Below are positions 20,530-21,659 of a stretch of 21,659 nucleotides of DNA, one piece after another. Every line of letters begins with the position of its first letter. Position 1 is the stretch's first letter. Made by a program: the position numbers and the translations under genes. The notes under the pieces were generated by a model that did not search any database, was not told the origin of the DNA, and was given only the letters and a program-made list of their open reading frames with translations. The stretch is from NCBI GenBank assembly GCA_044220725.1, contig JBGAQN010000044.1, forward strand, positions 1 to 21,659, in the 5' to 3' direction. Source of the stretch: Phosphoribacter sp044220725 (GTDB lineage: Bacteria; Actinomycetota; Actinomycetes; Actinomycetales; Dermatophilaceae).

Positions 20530-21659
20530 ATGGCTGACTTCGACGTCGTTGTCCTTGGTGCGGGTCCGGGTGGTTACGTCGCGGCGATCCGCTGCGCGCA
20601 ACTCGGGTTGAAAGCCGCCGTCGTGGAGGAGAAGTACTGGGGCGGGGTCTGCCTCAACGTCGGCTGCATCCCCAGCAAGGCGCTGCTCAAGAACGCCGAG
20701 CTGGCCCACGTGCTCACCCACGAGAAGGCCAAGTTCGGCATCGAGGGTGACGCGACGATGTCCTATGGGCCGACCCATGCGCGCTCGCGGCAGGTGTCTG
20801 CCGGCATCGTCAAGGGCGTGCACTTCCTCATGAAGAAGAACAAGATCGAGGAGATCAACGGCTGGGGGACGCTCACCGGCGCCACGTCGATGGACGTCAA
20901 GGCTGCCGACGGCTCGGTCCGCTCGATCACTTTCGACAACCTCATCATCGCCACCGGCTCGGTGACCCGGATGATCCCGGGCGTGCAGATCAGCGCCAAC
21001 GTCGTCACCTACGAGGAGCAGATCCTCGACCCCAACCTCCCCAGCTCGATCATCATCGCGGGGTCCGGCGCCATCGGTGTCGAATTCGCTTACGTCATGC
21101 GCAATTTCGGGGTCGACGTGACCATCGTCGAGTTCCTCGACCGGATGGTGCCCACCGAGGACGCCGACGTTTCGAAGGAGTTGGCCAAGCACTACAAGAA
21201 GCTGGGCGTCAAGGTCCTGCTCGGCACCAAGGTCGAGGCTGTCGAGGACACCGGGTCCGGGGTGCGGGTCACCGTGTCTCCCGCCGCGGGCGGCGAGGCG
21301 AGTGTGTTGGAGGCCGACCGGCTGCTGTCCGCGATCGGCTTCGCCCCGCGGGTGCAGGGCTTTGGCCTCGAGTCGACCGGCGTAGCGCTCACCGACCGCG
21401 GCGCCATCGCCATCGACGGCCGCGGGCGCACCAACGTTCCGGGGGTTTATGCCATCGGTGACGTCACCGCCAAGATGATGCTCGCCCACGTCGCCGAAGC
21501 GATGGGCATCGTCGCTGCCGAGACGATCGCGGGCGCTGAGACGATGGAGATCGACTTCACCTTCATCCCGCGAGCCACCTACTGCCAGCCGCAGATCGGC
21601 TCGATGGGCCTGTCCGAGGCGCAGGCCAAGGACAAGGGGTATGCCGTCAAGACGGCCAC
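20530..21659 (+). CDS. lpdA: Dihydrolipoyl dehydrogenase, 3' end beyond window
   Basis: The E3 flavoprotein that reoxidises dihydrolipoamide in pyruvate and 2-oxoglutarate dehydrogenase complexes, passing electrons via FAD to NAD+. The visible 376 residues include the FAD-binding GAGPGG at 10-15, the redox disulfide C41 and C46 in GGVCLNVGCIPSK, the ATGS strand near 141, the NAD-binding GSGAIGVEF near 174, and the second FAD motif GVYAIGDVT near 303. The dimerisation domain has just begun (FIPRATYCQPQIGSMGLSE) when the window ends, so the C-terminal His-Glu dyad is not seen. The frame stays open to the edge. The ATG at 20530 gives the usual start MADFDVVVLGAGPGG. Confidence 0.95.
   Translation, partial: MADFDVVVLGAGPGGYVAAIRCAQLGLKAAVVEEKYWGGVCLNVGCIPSKALLKNAELAHVLTHEKAKFGIEGDATMSYGPTHARSRQVSAGIVKGVHFLMKKNKIEEINGWGTLTGATSMDVKAADGSVRSITFDNLIIATGSVTRMIPGVQISANVVTYEEQILDPNLPSSIIIAGSGAIGVEFAYVMRNFGVDVTIVEFLDRMVPTEDADVSKELAKHYKKLGVKVLLGTKVEAVEDTGSGVRVTVSPAAGGEASVLEADRLLSAIGFAPRVQGFGLESTGVALTDRGAIAIDGRGRTNVPGVYAIGDVTAKMMLAHVAEAMGIVAAETIAGAETMEIDFTFIPRATYCQPQIGSMGLSEAQAKDKGYAVKTA

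Larger units (their letters stand above)
949..21655. repeat. Dispersed octamer GTATGCCG / CGGCATAC, about 37 copies
   Basis: Hand count of the core GTATGCC on either strand gives 38 sites, 37 of them extended to GTATGCCG. Forward cores begin at 949, 2122, 2881, 4277, 4550, 6099, 6773, 10050, 10477, 11302, 11726, 12158, 13473, 14567, 14809, 16079, 18075, 19611 and 21649. Reverse cores (GGCATAC) begin at 3781, 5359, 6444, 6677, 6704, 6789, 7211, 8415, 8972, 10246, 10404, 12284, 13450, 14491, 15048, 17568, 19723, 19935 and 20450. Most lie in genes as Tyr-Ala or Ala-Tyr codon pairs. At roughly 70% GC fewer than one octamer would be expected. The range given spans first to last copy. Confidence 0.9.

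Noticed and set aside
20440..21489. 349-codon open frame antisense to lpd
   Set aside because: Shadow of lpd, which has complete FAD, NAD and disulfide motifs. The antisense product has no recognisable features.

Overview
This window comes from a very GC-rich actinobacterial chromosome. Gene order, codon use, ATGA/GTGA-type overlapping starts and protein families all point to Actinomycetota, probably Micrococcales. The family Intrasporangiaceae is a guess. There are 21 likely protein genes plus one short leader peptide. I saw no tRNA, rRNA, CRISPR array, transposase or prophage gene.

Left part (1-6043, + strand): a housekeeping run of ileS (its true start lies just left of the window), a GNAT acetyltransferase, folC, a DUF4233 membrane protein and ndk. 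The genes overlap or nearly touch. Next comes a minus-strand pair (6084-7543), an extended SDR epimerase/reductase translationally coupled to a small HD phosphohydrolase. Divergent to it is a FUSC-like membrane protein (7573-8697). A perfect 81-bp tandem duplication fills the gap before the convergent rmlB.

Middle (8903-14383): a GntR/UTRA regulator coupled to rmlB on the minus strand. Divergent to it are a lipoprotein and a small membrane protein. Then comes a coupled pair, an ornithine-decarboxylase-type PLP enzyme and an MFS transporter, which together look like an amine production and export unit.

Right part (14341-19866, minus strand): a tightly overlapped operon that I read as an organosulfur (sulfonate-type) acquisition system. 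Its order is leader peptide, two-domain DUF4242 protein, acyl-CoA-dehydrogenase-like flavoprotein, ABC ATPase, Tat-exported binding protein, ABC permease and SsuE-like FMN reductase. The control region holds a perfect palindrome (TTATGG-N3-CCATAA), a 9-bp inverted repeat, a 39-codon leader ORF ending in Leu-Cys-Arg-stop, and downstream hairpins. This layout fits cysteine/sulfur-responsive attenuation. Divergent from it are a gamma-carbonic-anhydrase-like protein and lpd, which runs off the right edge.

Across the whole window the octamer GTATGCCG/CGGCATAC is enormously over-represented: 37 exact copies by hand count, plus one GTATGCC lacking the last base, about 19 in each orientation. Roughly one would be expected by chance. 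It sits mostly inside genes, where it imposes the otherwise disfavoured TAT (Tyr) or GCA (Ala) codons. It behaves like a HIP1- or uptake-sequence-type genomic signature and is the most unusual signal here.
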